Positions 9,416-19,100 are shown, counted from the stretch's first letter. The stretch is 64,000 nt of DNA from Bdellovibrionales bacterium GWA2_49_15 (GCA_001769855.1 MEPP01000031.1:175407-239406); one strand, 5' to 3'. Translations and numbers: made by a program. The notes: generated by a model from the letters alone, not told the origin.

Positions 9416-10315
9416 TTACTTATTAGTTGAGGCAGGAACTCGACCGGAAGTACTTTTCTCAGGTAGCTGGGCCACGCCGCGCGCGACTCCGTCGCCCACT
9501 CGCATAGCGGCACGCTCAAGATTAGAATTCATCCCTTGGGCCAGGGTGCTCATATATTTGCGACCGGCGCCGCGTGAGAAAAATGCTAAAAGTTGAGTGC
9601 GTTCTTCGGCGTTCAAATCTTTATAGGTGAAGGCCAGCACCAGAACCACGCTGGGGGCCATCTGTTCCGAGAGATGCTGACGAATGGTGAGAAGACGCTG
9701 ATCAATTTCAAAAATATTCATGCGCTTTTCTTCAGGCAAGAGTCCATTGAAGCCAGTAATCAGACCAAGACTGACAGAACTCATTGTGTCCACCATGATC
9801 TGAAGCGCCTGTGTTTCCCGCGCCAGCTTTGCCGCAAACTCAAGCAGGTCCCGATCCGGTGTCTTGTTATCTTTTTCAAAGGAGTCGATGTAGGTGCCAA
9901 AAGCATCCTGGCCTTGCTGCGTATCCATGAAGCCTTCCATCAGATAGGCCTTGCGCCCCAGCGGTTTGTCATACCATTCAAGAACCGCCAGCTTATCCTG
10001 ACGATTGAGCTTCAAGGTGACTTCATCTTCCATATTTTTTATCAAGCGCTTCGGATCAAAGGCCTCGCGAAAACTTTTGACCATGAGTTCAAAAACCTCA
10101 GGCTGTGACGCGAATTTTTCCCGCTGTTTCTCCAGCCCTTCATCTAATGATTTCGGCAAGGACGTGAGCGTGGTTGAAATTCCGCTCCGTTCAATCAAGA
10201 GCGCGGTCAATTCCTGATCACTTCGTTCGTGAAATGGCTTCGAGGCACATCCCGAGAGCATCAAAACCGTCGCGAGAAGAAGGAGGAAGCTAACCTGTAA
10301 ACGTGTGACCGCCAT
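9416..10315 (-). CDS. DUF2059-type lipoprotein
   Basis: A 299-aa exported lipoprotein: the N-terminal hydrophobic stretch ends in LSGC, a lipobox with the acylated cysteine near residue 23. Two copies of a helical segment typical of DUF2059 follow: LEWYDKPLGRKAYLMEG near 115-130 and LLAFFSRGAGRKYMSTLAQG near 240-260. The body is predicted helical. The function of this family is unknown; the protein should sit on the periplasmic face of a membrane. It is the last chromosomal gene before ssrA and on the opposite strand to it, so the two share the region 10316-10454 as a divergent promoter region. Confidence 0.72.
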   Translation of the reverse strand: MAVTRLQVSFLLLLATVLMLSGCASKPFHERSDQELTALLIERSGISTTLTSLPKSLDEGLEKQREKFASQPEVFELMVKSFREAFDPKRLIKNMEDEVTLKLNRQDKLAVLEWYDKPLGRKAYLMEGFMDTQQGQDAFGTYIDSFEKDNKTPDRDLLEFAAKLARETQALQIMVDTMSSVSLGLITGFNGLLPEEKRMNIFEIDQRLLTIRQHLSEQMAPSVVLVLAFTYKDLNAEERTQLLAFFSRGAGRKYMSTLAQGMNSNLERAAMRVGDGVARGVAQLPEKSTSGRVPASTNK

Positions 10316-10454
10316 AGCGTGTCCTTTGTGTATTAGTTAGGCCTCCCTGCCTTGTGTGAAACGTTTCGGTCAAAAATAGACAAAACTTGAGCTTGACGCT
10401 CGGATGGATGCTAAGTCGTAATTTCAATGCTATATTGATGGAGTTTACAAAAAC

Positions 10455-10822
10455 GGGGGTGCCATGGTTTCGACAAGGCAATCTTAGGTTTTGTGGGCGT
10501 GTCCAGGTTGATCTCCAGGCCCTGGTCAAAAGGAGATCAAATGTATGTGCAGACTCTTATGAGTCATATGCTCTAGCCGCCTAGTGCGTTTCTAGACATT
10601 GAGGGGGTAGCCCCGAGAAACAGAAGCTACCAAAGCTGTGGAGGCATCAGTCTAACTTGCCTCTGAGGATCAGCCGGGCCACCTCATAAAAAAAGCACCG
10701 GGGTTCCCAAAGTGCACGCAACTTCGGTGGCCTTGTTTGCTGGCGATAAATGCAAACTACACACGTAGTCCGCTCTACCAATGATGTTTTGGACGTGGGT
10801 TCGATTCCCACCACCTCCACCA
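10455..10822 (+). ncRNA. ssrA: tmRNA (ssrA)
   Basis: The 5' end GGGGGTG (10455-10461) pairs with CACCTCC (10812-10818) to form the acceptor stem, with ACCA encoded at 10819-10822; GGTTCGATTCC is the T-loop. Together these define a one-piece 368-nt tmRNA. The internal reading frame ends TATGAGTCATATGCTCTAG then GCCGCCTAG, encoding a tag ending YESYALAA; with GCA as resume codon the tag would be ADSYESYALAA. The RNA rescues stalled ribosomes and marks products for proteolysis. The 3' end is also the attachment site for the islands that follow. tmRNA identity is firm; the exact resume codon is inferred. Confidence 0.95.
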
Positions 10823-10831
10823 ACTTTCCCA
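10816..10831 (+). repeat. att-type core repeat, left copy (ssrA 3' end)
   Basis: TCCACCAACTTTCCCA covers the last bases of tmRNA plus nine flanking bases. The identical 16-mer recurs at 22820-22835, and the part CCACCTCCACCA recurs at 37894-37905. Placement at a tmRNA 3' end is the classical target of tyrosine integrases, two of which are encoded further on. I read it as the attL/attB core. Confidence 0.75.
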
Positions 10832-10839
10832 AGAAAAAT

Positions 10840-10864
10840 AACCACCGCAAGGTGGTTTTTTTAT
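10840..10864 (+). terminator. Rho-independent terminator of tmRNA
   Basis: AACCACC-GCAA-GGTGGTT followed by a run of seven T forms a perfect 7-bp stem with a GNRA-like tetraloop 17 bases after the tmRNA 3' end. Confidence 0.9.
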
Positions 10865-10910
10865 TTCAGCCGGTGAAACGGTGACGCGTGGGAATCGAAG
10901 CGAGGAAGCG

Positions 10911-11035
10911 ACCGTGTTGGAGTTGCCCCAAGGCAAGTCCAACACGGACAGGCAGGCAGGATGCCTGACTGAGCGCCCGAGGGGAGGCCACGCAGGAAGG
11001 GAGCGTGAGGCGACCGACCGTAGGGGCCGAGGCCC
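10911..11035 (+). repeat. Structured 125-bp repeat, copy 1 (possible small RNA)
   Basis: CCGTGTTGGA pairs with TCCAACACGG around an inner TTGCC/GGCAA stem and a CCAA loop; next CAGGCA pairs with TGCCTG. A conserved GAGGGGAGGCCACGCAG and TAGGGGCCGA follow. A second copy lies at 23591-23715, where several changes in the first stem give GU pairs while one outer pair is lost. No reading frame is conserved, so a structured RNA or a DNA end signal is more likely than a gene. Its strand is assumed from the direction of ssrA. Confidence 0.55.
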
Positions 11036-11155
11036 ACTACCCCGAACCGAAAACAGACCTGCCCCACCCCGATCCCACTGATTCTTCGTTTCCCGAAAAA
11101 ATTCCCTCCCTCAAACCAGATATCATGTAGTTACACAACCAACACGGCATAATTA

Positions 11156-11188
11156 GTTATACTATGTTATAAATTGTTATGCTATAAT
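11156..11188 (+). promoter_or_regulatory. Promoter and repeat operator of the toxin-antitoxin operon
   Basis: TATAAT at 11183-11188 is a consensus -10 box 18 bases before the first start codon. GTTATACTAT (11156-11165) and GTTATGCTAT (11176-11185) are direct repeats exactly 20 bases apart, two helical turns, and the second overlaps the -10 box. This suits autorepression by the XRE antitoxin. Confidence 0.55.
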
Positions 11189-11205
11189 GACGATAGGATG
11201 TTGCA

Positions 11206-11634
11206 ATGGAAGTAATAATAACTGAATGGGGTTTACAGTCGTACATTTCACTTAAGGGCCAAGCGGTCTTTAGTGATAGCGATTATAAATCCAAACTAAG
11301 ACCTGATGCTGAGCTGTTAAAAACGGACGACCCATTTGATCCCAATCATCCAAAGTTTAGTAATTCTAAATTTTGGGGGCCTGCCACAAGCTTCGGCAAT
11401 ATTTTGCAGTATGGTTACAAAATGAAGTGGCACAACCTTGGCCCCGGCAACGTGCAACTGAGACTTTGCGTAGTGATCGCCGCAACTGTCCTCGAAGGGA
11501 TCATGGCCCAAAGGACTTTTTTATGTACGTCATATGTTAAGGACGACAAAACGGATAAGCGAGAAATGGCGAGATTGAAAATTAAGATTCAAAAAATAAT
11601 TGATGGAACCTATGTTTATAGGGGGAATTTATGA
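11206..11634 (+). CDS. Putative toxin of a RelE/HigB-like toxin-antitoxin pair
   Basis: A 142-aa soluble basic protein starting MEVIITEWGLQSYISLKGQA, behind AGGATG as ribosome binding site. I do not recognise it with certainty. The opening strand-helix, the lysine/arginine-rich C-terminus (KREMARLKIKIQKIIDGTY) and the tight coupling to a downstream XRE-domain gene are typical of RelE/HigB-type ribonuclease toxins, although the protein is longer than the usual 90-110 aa. Its stop overlaps the antitoxin start by ATGA. The pair is controlled by a promoter with two direct repeats. The toxin role is inferred from gene order. Confidence 0.55.
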   Translation: MEVIITEWGLQSYISLKGQAVFSDSDYKSKLRPDAELLKTDDPFDPNHPKFSNSKFWGPATSFGNILQYGYKMKWHNLGPGNVQLRLCVVIAATVLEGIMAQRTFLCTSYVKDDKTDKREMARLKIKIQKIIDGTYVYRGNL

Positions 11635-12128
11635 GCCAGTATCAAACGAATGACAAACAGAAAGTGCAAATTTATGGGATTGCTTCTCTCATGAAGCAGA
11701 ATGGGCTTTCAGATAAATTCATTGCTAATGCTGTCGAGATCGGACTTTATTATGAAGGTGCTTATGATCTCTTTGAGCTTTGGGCCCAAGAGACGGAGCA
11801 AAAAGAGCGCGATCAAATCATTGCCGATCTTCAAGAAGAGATCGATGAGTACAAAGAACAGCCAAAAGAACCAGTCAAAAAACCGTATATCAAATACTCT
11901 GACCTAGAACTGATTGCAAAAAATGTTCAAAGCTTTAAGGCCCACCTTAAAACTTTGGTTGATCAATGGGGAGGCATAACGAACCTGTCTCGGGTTACAG
12001 GAATCCCCCAGCCTTCTCTGAGCCGTTTTTTTAATTCTCCTTCAATGCCAAGGCGCACGACTCTTTACAAAATTGCCGAGGCCTTGAATTTGTCGGAGAA
12101 GGAAATTATTTCGGAGTGGGCGGCTTAA
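11631..12128 (+). CDS. XRE-family antitoxin (HigA-like)
   Basis: A 165-aa protein with an acidic N-terminal half that includes a coiled-coil stretch (ETEQKERDQIIADLQEEID) and a C-terminal XRE helix-turn-helix at about 105-160 (GGITNLSRVTGIPQPSLSRF then TLYKIAEALNLSEKEI). The N-terminal part probably wraps the toxin and the C-terminal part binds the operator. Its start overlaps the upstream stop (ATGA), and its TAA is directly abutted by the GTG of the HNH gene, so toxin, antitoxin and nuclease form one transcript. Confidence 0.7.
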   Translation: MSQYQTNDKQKVQIYGIASLMKQNGLSDKFIANAVEIGLYYEGAYDLFELWAQETEQKERDQIIADLQEEIDEYKEQPKEPVKKPYIKYSDLELIAKNVQSFKAHLKTLVDQWGGITNLSRVTGIPQPSLSRFFNSPSMPRRTTLYKIAEALNLSEKEIISEWAA

Positions 12129-13295
12129 GTGGAAAGAGAGTTAAGACGGAAATTTACACCTCTTGAGAGACATGCAATATGGTTGGTTTATGGTAAATTG
12201 TGTAACTATTGTGATTCTCCTTTAACATTTAGGGAAACAGAAATAGAGCACATTGTACCATTTTCACTTTTTGCAACCAGTCCGGAAAAAACAAAAGCTA
12301 TCAAAAAAGAGTTAGGATTATCAGAAGACTTCGATCCGAATGATTATGCCAATCTCACTTTATCCTGTCGTAAATGTAACCTAAAGAAATCCAATATTCA
12401 GTTAAAAAAGGAAGGACTATTGTTGCTTCTCGGTATCGCTGAAAAAAATAAAAATAGAATTATAAAACAAATTGAAACATTAAAAAAACAAGATGTGAAG
12501 GTTGCCAACCAGTTCAAGTTAGCCAGAGCCTTCAGCTCAGGCTCTCTTAACGAGCAAGATGTATCAGAGATAATTTTAAAGCATAAGAATATTGAAGGTG
12601 TGTTCAATCTGTCTTCACCCATTTCTATATTTGGTAATATGGACCTAAGAGAGTTATCAAAAGAGAGAATTGAGGAATATCAAGATTCTACATCAATTTT
12701 ACCTGATTGGTTGAGTGAGGGTCTTGAGTTAGATGATTCTTTTGGCAATAAAAAAATAGTTAGAACTCTAAGGGAATACAAAATAGCATGCTCAGCAGGA
12801 TATTACCCAATGTCTAATGCGGCAACGAAGACCGCCTATGCTGTATTTGAATTGCCTATGCAAGTTCTTAAGCACCTTGAAAATTCCACGTATGCAGACA
12901 CGAGCTACATCGACAATCCAAGATTAGGCCTACCAGATATTAACTTACTTCCGGCATCGCTATTATGTTCGTTTGAAGATTATGAGTCAGAAAAACGCAA
13001 TACAATGGCAGAGTCTCTATCGCCCACAACGATTGGAGACCTTATAGAGAATGGCGAAGCAATTATTTCTAGATTAGGTTCCGCTCTAATTTCAATTCAT
13101 TGGCGAAATTATTCGACATTTATGCTTGAGTTGATGCGCGCTGACTTCAACAACGATGGTGTTCAGGAGCTGTTAATACATTGGGGTGGCGGGCCACTTG
13201 ACGGGACGTTATCTACAGGGAACGTAATAGTTCTTTGCAAAAAAGATGAAAGTTCTAAATTTACAATGATGAAAGAATCGGATGTACATGAGTAG
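12129..13295 (+). CDS. HNH endonuclease domain protein
   Basis: A 388-aa protein with GTG start immediately after the antitoxin stop. Residues about 15-85 carry a four-cysteine HNH nuclease: CNYC, then ETEIEHIVPFS with the catalytic histidine, then NLTLSCRKCNLKKSN giving the second zinc pair and the asparagine. The remaining 300 residues are unrecognised; near the C-terminus DFNNDGVQELLIHWGGGPLDG looks like a repeat-in-sequence calcium or FG-GAP-like turn. HNH proteins in such loci are usually DNA-cutting effectors of anti-phage systems. It overlaps the next gene by 14 bases. Confidence 0.75.
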   Translation: MERELRRKFTPLERHAIWLVYGKLCNYCDSPLTFRETEIEHIVPFSLFATSPEKTKAIKKELGLSEDFDPNDYANLTLSCRKCNLKKSNIQLKKEGLLLLLGIAEKNKNRIIKQIETLKKQDVKVANQFKLARAFSSGSLNEQDVSEIILKHKNIEGVFNLSSPISIFGNMDLRELSKERIEEYQDSTSILPDWLSEGLELDDSFGNKKIVRTLREYKIACSAGYYPMSNAATKTAYAVFELPMQVLKHLENSTYADTSYIDNPRLGLPDINLLPASLLCSFEDYESEKRNTMAESLSPTTIGDLIENGEAIISRLGSALISIHWRNYSTFMLELMRADFNNDGVQELLIHWGGGPLDGTLSTGNVIVLCKKDESSKFTMMKESDVHE

Positions 13296-14196
13296 TGATG
13301 ATAAACATGGTTACTTTGACCCGACTCATGGATTTTCCCAATCCCAATGTCCCTATAAATCGGGCTCATTGGCACACCATTGCTTTGCATCTCTAAAAAA
13401 TAACCCTGACGAACAGGTTGAAAGTTTTTGTAAATTTGTTCTCGGTCAACAACGATTAAGAATGGGTGTTTCTGAAATAAAGCTATCTTTTGATTTCGAT
13501 GGCAGAAACGACTCTATGCCTGAATTTGAATTGCAGAAATATTTATCTCATGTTCCCATGTTATGTTTCACTGATGCCCCACCTTCTTTTGCTGGATACC
13601 ATGGGAATGTGTACGGTAAACTTGGTATTGTATTTTCATCCTCCTCACTCATTAAATTAAAACCTCACCCTGTTAAATATGTTTGGTTACGATCGCGAGT
13701 AGTTAATCCAGAATCTGGGTTTATCAATAATTATTATAATGAATTGTATGACACTCAATACAACATCGCCCTTTCGCTCATATATAACGGGCAAGTTGAA
13801 ACGGGAAATAAATTATTATTTTCTTTGTGTTGTGAGCTTGCTTATTGCCAGCAGATGATTGAACCCCTGAGAAATGATAGGAGAGGCATTCCTCAAAATT
13901 ATTATTATGCTGCTGAGAACGAATGGCGCATCATTGACCTCTTTCAATATCGAGAGTTTGTATTTTCAAAAGTAGAAAATCGAGACAAAATGGAAAAGGA
14001 ATATTTAGAGAAGAACCCAGAAAAAGGTTTTACCGGATCAAATCCCTATATTCAATTAATGCCATTTCAACTTAAGCAAATATTTGTCCCAACTGATAAA
14101 CATGTCTTTACGGTAAAGAAAAAACTTAAAGACATTGGCTGGGCCGATTTCCAAGATATTGTCATCACCTTTGAAGAATACATATCCAAGAAATAA
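13282..14196 (+). CDS. AbiGi/DUF2971-like protein
   Basis: A 304-aa protein. The order CFTDAPPSFAGYHGNVYGKL-GIVF (residues about 95-120), HPVKYVWLRS (about 130) and ENEWRI (about 213) follows the pattern of AbiGi-type abortive-infection antitoxins and DUF2971 proteins, where a cysteine/aspartate motif, a 'PV-Y' strand and an 'EWR' motif are shared. I rate the family as likely but not certain. It overlaps the HNH gene and precedes a nuclease-fold gene by 25 bases, so it belongs to the same operon. An alternative in-frame ATG lies at 13288. Confidence 0.5.
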   Translation: MYMSSDDKHGYFDPTHGFSQSQCPYKSGSLAHHCFASLKNNPDEQVESFCKFVLGQQRLRMGVSEIKLSFDFDGRNDSMPEFELQKYLSHVPMLCFTDAPPSFAGYHGNVYGKLGIVFSSSSLIKLKPHPVKYVWLRSRVVNPESGFINNYYNELYDTQYNIALSLIYNGQVETGNKLLFSLCCELAYCQQMIEPLRNDRRGIPQNYYYAAENEWRIIDLFQYREFVFSKVENRDKMEKEYLEKNPEKGFTGSNPYIQLMPFQLKQIFVPTDKHVFTVKKKLKDIGWADFQDIVITFEEYISKK

Positions 14197-14221
14197 GTAA
14201 AAAACAAAAGCAGGGATTGAT

Positions 14222-14674
14222 ATGGATGAATTGATTAAGCGAATTATTGAAATTGCAAAAGAATACAAACAAGAGCATAAGCGCTCTCTGGGAGTCACGG
14301 GTGAAATTGGAGAACATATCGTATCGGAACAATTTGACTTACAATTAGCCGATTACCAGCAGGAAGGATACGATGCTAAAACTAAAGACCTTAGAAAGGT
14401 CCAAATTAAAAGTCGCATTTTTAAAGATGGGATAGGACGAGTTGGGAAAGTCAAAGATGGCGAATATGATAAATTACTGGTTGCCTCTTTTGATGATGAC
14501 TTTAAGATTTTAGATGCATACGTCGTAGACAAAAATGTTATGGAAAAGGAATTTGAGGACTATCTCAAAAACAATGGACAAGATGGAAAGAACTTAAGAA
14601 ATCCCTCCTGGTCAAAAATTCAGCAGATTGGCACGACTCTAAAGAATAAGGATGGGAGCTGGGGAGCTGTTTAG
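14222..14674 (+). CDS. PD-(D/E)XK nuclease-fold protein
   Basis: A 150-aa protein. TGEIGEHIVSEQF places E31 on the first helix, GYDA gives D51, and VQIKSR gives Q61-x-K63, the core of a PD-(D/E)XK nuclease fold as in DUF6998-like and restriction-type proteins. The start ATG 14222 has GGGA eight bases upstream. It is the last gene of the operon that begins with the toxin-antitoxin pair. The catalytic set looks complete, so DNA cleavage is plausible; the target is unknown. Confidence 0.6.
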   Translation: MDELIKRIIEIAKEYKQEHKRSLGVTGEIGEHIVSEQFDLQLADYQQEGYDAKTKDLRKVQIKSRIFKDGIGRVGKVKDGEYDKLLVASFDDDFKILDAYVVDKNVMEKEFEDYLKNNGQDGKNLRNPSWSKIQQIGTTLKNKDGSWGAV

Positions 14675-14999
14675 TTAAACCTCCTACGGCGCGAGGGCGA
14701 TTGGAATGATAATTGCCCCTCGTGGCCATACTCGCATAAACGAATAGCAAGAATCGACAAAAATAAGACTTTGGTTCAATTATTAGCACCTCAATTATTC
14801 AATTTCCCAAAAGCTATTAAAACAACTTCGCTAGGGTATTTACATTAATTTCTGCCTATGTCCAAATGAGGATTCAGCTTGCGCTCCGCGATTATTAGCA
14901 GAATAATTTATGCCATGAGAAATAATATAACGCAATCAAAAGCAGGATTCAATGCATCCCAAAAAGCATCCCGAAACCCTTTCTAAGCTGGGGAGACAA
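14675..14999. other. Intergenic stretch with a decayed island right end (copy C)
   Basis: Bases 14720-14811 resemble the right-end repeats at 22.7 and 37.8 kb: CGTGGCCATACTCGC, then ACGAATAGCAAGAATCGACA, then TTTGGTTCAATTATTAGCAC and a remnant of the TTTCCCA flank. The CCACCA core has decayed. A weak hairpin (GAGGGCGATTG/CAATTGCCCCTC-like) precedes it. I read this as the fossil junction of an older ssrA-targeting element. Confidence 0.5.
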
Positions 15000-15503
15000 A
15001 TGAATGTTTATTATTTTGCTTATGGCTCTAACTTGGATTCGAAACGATTAACTGGAAGATGTCCATCTGCCGTAAAAGTGAAAATCGCTTATATGAGCAA
15101 TTTTACACTATGTTTTCCACAGTGCAACCAAGCTGGGCATTTAGTAGCAGGCTTTTGCGAGAGCAAAGATAGAAAATTATGGGGTGTGATCTATCGCATA
15201 GAGGATAAAGACATTGAAAATTTATACCAAGCAGAAGGCTTCAAGGCAGGCAGGAGCAATTCAAGCAATTCGTATTTGAAAATTTCAGACATCAAACTAT
15301 CTAATGAAGATGGCAGCCCTAACACATACAAGGTAATAACGTTCAAACAAAATAAAGAAAAAATGCAGCCACCTGAGGGTAAACTTCACAGCGATGAATA
15401 TTTACGATTTATACTGGATGGATACGAAGAACACGGACTACATGCTAAGGATACCAACACATATTCCCGTCTAAAGTCGTATTTAAATAAACAAAGTGCC
15501 TAG
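15000..15503 (+). CDS. Gamma-glutamylcyclotransferase-fold protein
   Basis: ATG 15000 follows GGGGAG and starts MNVYYFAYGSNLDSKRLTGR; a frame extending upstream to 14952 lacks this signal. YFAYGSNL is the substrate-binding motif of the GGCT/AIG2 fold, and E in LYQAEGF (near residue 80) fits the catalytic acid. Length is 167 aa, normal for the family. These enzymes cyclise gamma-glutamyl amines or peptides to 5-oxoproline. It sits between defence-type genes. Whether it is cargo or part of a system is unknown. Confidence 0.75.
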   Translation: MNVYYFAYGSNLDSKRLTGRCPSAVKVKIAYMSNFTLCFPQCNQAGHLVAGFCESKDRKLWGVIYRIEDKDIENLYQAEGFKAGRSNSSNSYLKISDIKLSNEDGSPNTYKVITFKQNKEKMQPPEGKLHSDEYLRFILDGYEEHGLHAKDTNTYSRLKSYLNKQSA

Positions 15504-15526
15504 CACTTCTCAACAATGAGTTAAAA

Positions 15527-16093
15527 ATGACAAAGAGAAAAAAAGTACTCGCCGCAGGAGTCGTCTCAATAAGTTTTAATGGCCCAAAAGAGACCTGCGC
15601 AGCTGCTATTTTGCTAGCTAAAAAAGTTTTACCAAAGTGGAAGAACTTAAACCTAACTGATCTTTCGGAAGATGATTTCGTACTGCCTCCTGACTATGTG
15701 CCTCCCCAGAAAACGCCAAGTAAATACTTTGCCGCCTTTACCATTGCCCCAGAAAATGTCGCATTTCTTATTATCTTATTTAAAACTTGGATTGGGGAAA
15801 AAATCCTTAACGAAATATTAGAATCATTTATAAGCGAATTAAAGCTTGGTTTTTTCAAAAACGTACGCCGATGTGAACTTCACATTAAATGCAACCTCGA
15901 CGAGAATGTTTTGATCATCCGTCTGGAGGCGAAAAACTCAGAAGAATTAAACAAATTTAAAAAAATGGTTCCAATAATAAATAGCAGGGCTCAAAAATGG
16001 ATCAAGGAAAAAGGATTTACACACAAATATATGATTTACCATATTAAAAACGGCAAATGCAGCTCATTCCCAATTTTGACAGATAAAATTTAA
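15527..16093 (+). CDS. Unrecognised 188-aa protein
   Basis: I do not recognise a family. The N-terminus is lysine-rich (MTKRKKVLAAGVVSISFNGP), followed by an alanine-rich helix, a proline-rich loop (VLPPDYVPPQKTPS), a hydrophobic segment near 85-110 (FAAFTIAPENVAFLIILFKT) that may be one membrane helix or a core helix, and an alternating strand-helix region at 125-188. It starts 24 bases after the cyclotransferase stop and 70 bases before the large STAND gene. Translation signals are weak. It could be a small partner of the STAND protein. Confidence 0.5.
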   Translation: MTKRKKVLAAGVVSISFNGPKETCAAAILLAKKVLPKWKNLNLTDLSEDDFVLPPDYVPPQKTPSKYFAAFTIAPENVAFLIILFKTWIGEKILNEILESFISELKLGFFKNVRRCELHIKCNLDENVLIIRLEAKNSEELNKFKKMVPIINSRAQKWIKEKGFTHKYMIYHIKNGKCSSFPILTDKI

Positions 16094-16163
16094 TTATCGA
16101 CTCCATTCAAAACGAAAAATGTTATCCTTATGAACACGACTTTCTAAAAGACAAGAAGCAATT

Positions 16164-19100
16164 ATGAGTCAAATAAACTGGGCAAATTTGCGATCATGGA
16201 ATGGCAGTCAGCAAGGAGGCTTTGAAGAGTTATGCTGTCAGCTTGCCCACTACGAACCAATTGCGGATAAAAAGAAATTCTTAAAAAAAGGGGCTCCAGA
16301 TGCAGGAGTTGAATGTTTTTGGCTCCTTCAGAATGGAACAGAAATTGCCTGGCAAGCAAAATTTTTTCTTGCTCCGCCTACACCCAATCAATGGTGCCAA
16401 ATTAATGAATCTGTTGAAACAGCTTTAACAAAGCACCCAAACCTAATCGGGTATATAGTCTGTCTTCCGATTGATCGGGCAGACGCACGAGTAAGTAATC
16501 AAAAATCCTTTCTTGATAGATGGAATGAAAAGACAGCGGAATGGGAGAAATTAGCAACCAGTAAAGGCATGAATGTAAAATTCGATTTCTGGGGTAACTA
16601 CGAAATAGGAGAACGACTTAGCAGGGAAGATCATTGTGGTCGCAATGCATTTTGGTTCAATAAATTAGACTTATCTTACGAATGGTTTAAAAAACGCCTA
16701 AAAGAATCGATAGCTGATGCTGGCCCCAGATATTCTCCAAAGGTAAACATAGCTCTTCCAATATCATTTAATTATAAAGCCCAATCTTTATCTAAAGAAT
16801 ACTTTGCTGAGTTGTTAAAGATTTTTGGTAAGTATCTAGAAAATATTAAGTCCTGTATTCATGAATATTCGAAACACCTCAGTAATTCAGAAATTAATTT
16901 TGTTAAAGGGATAGAGGGGCAGATAGTCAACTGGTTAAATGACCTTAAAAATTTTACAAAAATTGCGATAGAATTTAACGAAGTATTGCACCTGATAGAT
17001 ACCTTAAATGACTTTGTCGACAAGGAATTCGACTCCGTCCATTATAAGGCAGAGAAATTTGACGAGTCCGAGAACAAGAAAAAGAAAGAGAAGTATTCGA
17101 ACCAAAGTAACAATGCTGAAATAATCAAAAATGTCCGGGACAGAGTCTCTTCATCAAGCTATGACTTCAAACTCTTCTTAAAAGCAGATAAATCCAAATT
17201 AGTAAACCATCCATTTTCTCTTCTCGTGGGAAACGCTGGAAATGGGAAAACCCATTTATTTTCCGATATTGCAGGCCATATTCTTGACGCCGGAACTCCT
17301 GCAATACTAATTCTTGGTGAGAAGTTGTCACTAGGAAATCCATGGAAACAAATTCTTGAAACATTAAACCTGTCATGCACAAGAGATGAATTTTTAGGAG
17401 CTTTTCAAAGTGCTGCCCAAGCGAGTAATTCACGAGGACTAATATTTATCGACGCCCTAAATGAATCAGAAAACAAAACACATTGGGCCAAACACATTCC
17501 GGGCATGATTTCTGCTATTTCACATTATCCCAATATTGGACTTGCTCTCTCGGTACGCACTTCATACGAAGACTTGGTTGTTCCAAGTCACATTCAAAAT
17601 AACTTGGTTCGTCTAGTTCATGATGGTTTTGGCTCTCAGCTTACTAAGGCGGTTCAGGTTTATTTTACCTATCACAACATTTCACTACCAAGCGTTCCCC
17701 TTCTATCACCTGAATTTAATAACCCACTCTTTCTCGGAGTGTTTTGTAGAACTCTGCAAAATATGGGCCAAACTGAAATACCAGATGGGATGAGTGGTTT
17801 CTTTGATATTTTTAAAGAGTTTTTAAATTCTATTAATGATCACCTCTCTCAACCAGGACATCTAGACTACGATAGAGCTGATAATTTAGTATTTAAATTT
17901 ATTGATCGATACTGTACAAAACTTTCGACAACTGGTGCAACTTGGATGCCGGTAGATAGGGCCAGAGAAATAGCTAAGTCGATTTACCCAAGTGAATCCG
18001 GCACGAAATCTTTGTATCGCCATCTATTATCAGAAGGCTTAATTTCAGAAGATAGATTTTATGCGGACGGTAACTGGGAAGAGGGAGTTAGATTTTCTTA
18101 TGAAAGATTTTGTGATCACTTTACTGCGAGTAAAATAATCAGTAGCAACCCAGAGCAACGAGACTTAAATGCCGAAATTAAAGGCCTTTTTCCTGACTTA
18201 AATGCCTGCTATATGAAACGCGGACTGCTGGATGCGTTCTCGATTCAATATCCTGAGACCTACGGCACTGAGTTAATTAACGAAGTTCCTGAAATTTCCT
18301 CATTTGATCCCGTTAGAGAATCCTTGCTTGAAAGCTTACTTTGGAGAAGTACTGAATCAGTAACAGTAGAAACAGCAAAACAAGTGGCCGCAATTGCAAA
18401 TTCGACCGAGCACTTCACTGAAAGTTTCACAGATACCCTTACCTATCTCGCACCAAAAGAAAATCATAGATTTAATGCCTTTTATTTGGATCGAAATCTC
18501 AAAAGGCTAAAAATGCCCGATAGAGATTCATGGTGGAGCATTTATATTCATAAAGTCTATGATGATGATTCACCATTGGGCAGAGCCATTAATTGGATTC
18601 TCGAAATGGACGATCAGTCTAATTTAGCGCTCAGAATTGCCCCTAGATTACAGTTAGCAGTATTATTATCCTGGTGTTTTACCACTCCGAATCGTCAACT
18701 TCGTGACAAGGCAACCAAGGCCACGGTCAGACTATTAGAAAATCATTTGAATACAGCCGAAAAATTGTTCAAAAATTTTATTGATGTAAACGATTTATAC
18801 GTCCTTGAAAGAGTCTTGGCTTCATGCATGGGTGCAACGACTCGCAGCAGGGATTTATCAGGATTAGATGCTCTAGCTCTGTCTGTATTCGAATCAATTT
18901 TCAGGAGTGGAGAACCTCCTGTTCATCTTGTACTCAGGGATTATGCGAGGACAATCTGCGAATTCGCTTTCTTAAAAAATCCAGATATAAAAATTACGAA
19001 GAATCTAATTCGACCTCCTTACAAAAGTGAGTGGCCTTCTCACATTCCGTCTGCCAACACCGTCGAATCAAAATACGGACAGTGGCATGACAAGATGACT

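Larger units (their letters stand above)
10865..11205. other. Gene-less left end of the accessory region
   Basis: This 340-base stretch holds copy 1 of a structured repeat (10911-11035) and the promoter of the toxin-antitoxin operon (11156-11188). Open frames on both strands here are GC-rich shadows without ribosome binding sites. The last part (from about 11090) turns AT-rich, the base composition of the island that follows. Confidence 0.6.

Noticed and set aside
10911..11035. HEARO/IsrB-type guide RNA or a retron msr-msd for the structured repeat
   Set aside because: No IsrB/TnpB-like or reverse transcriptase gene is nearby, and the two copies lie at island ends.
10647..11081. Open frames on both strands over the tmRNA tail and the GC-rich repeat (60-70 codons)
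   Set aside because: They lie over tmRNA or the structured repeat, have no ribosome binding sites, and their composition reflects the RNA structure.
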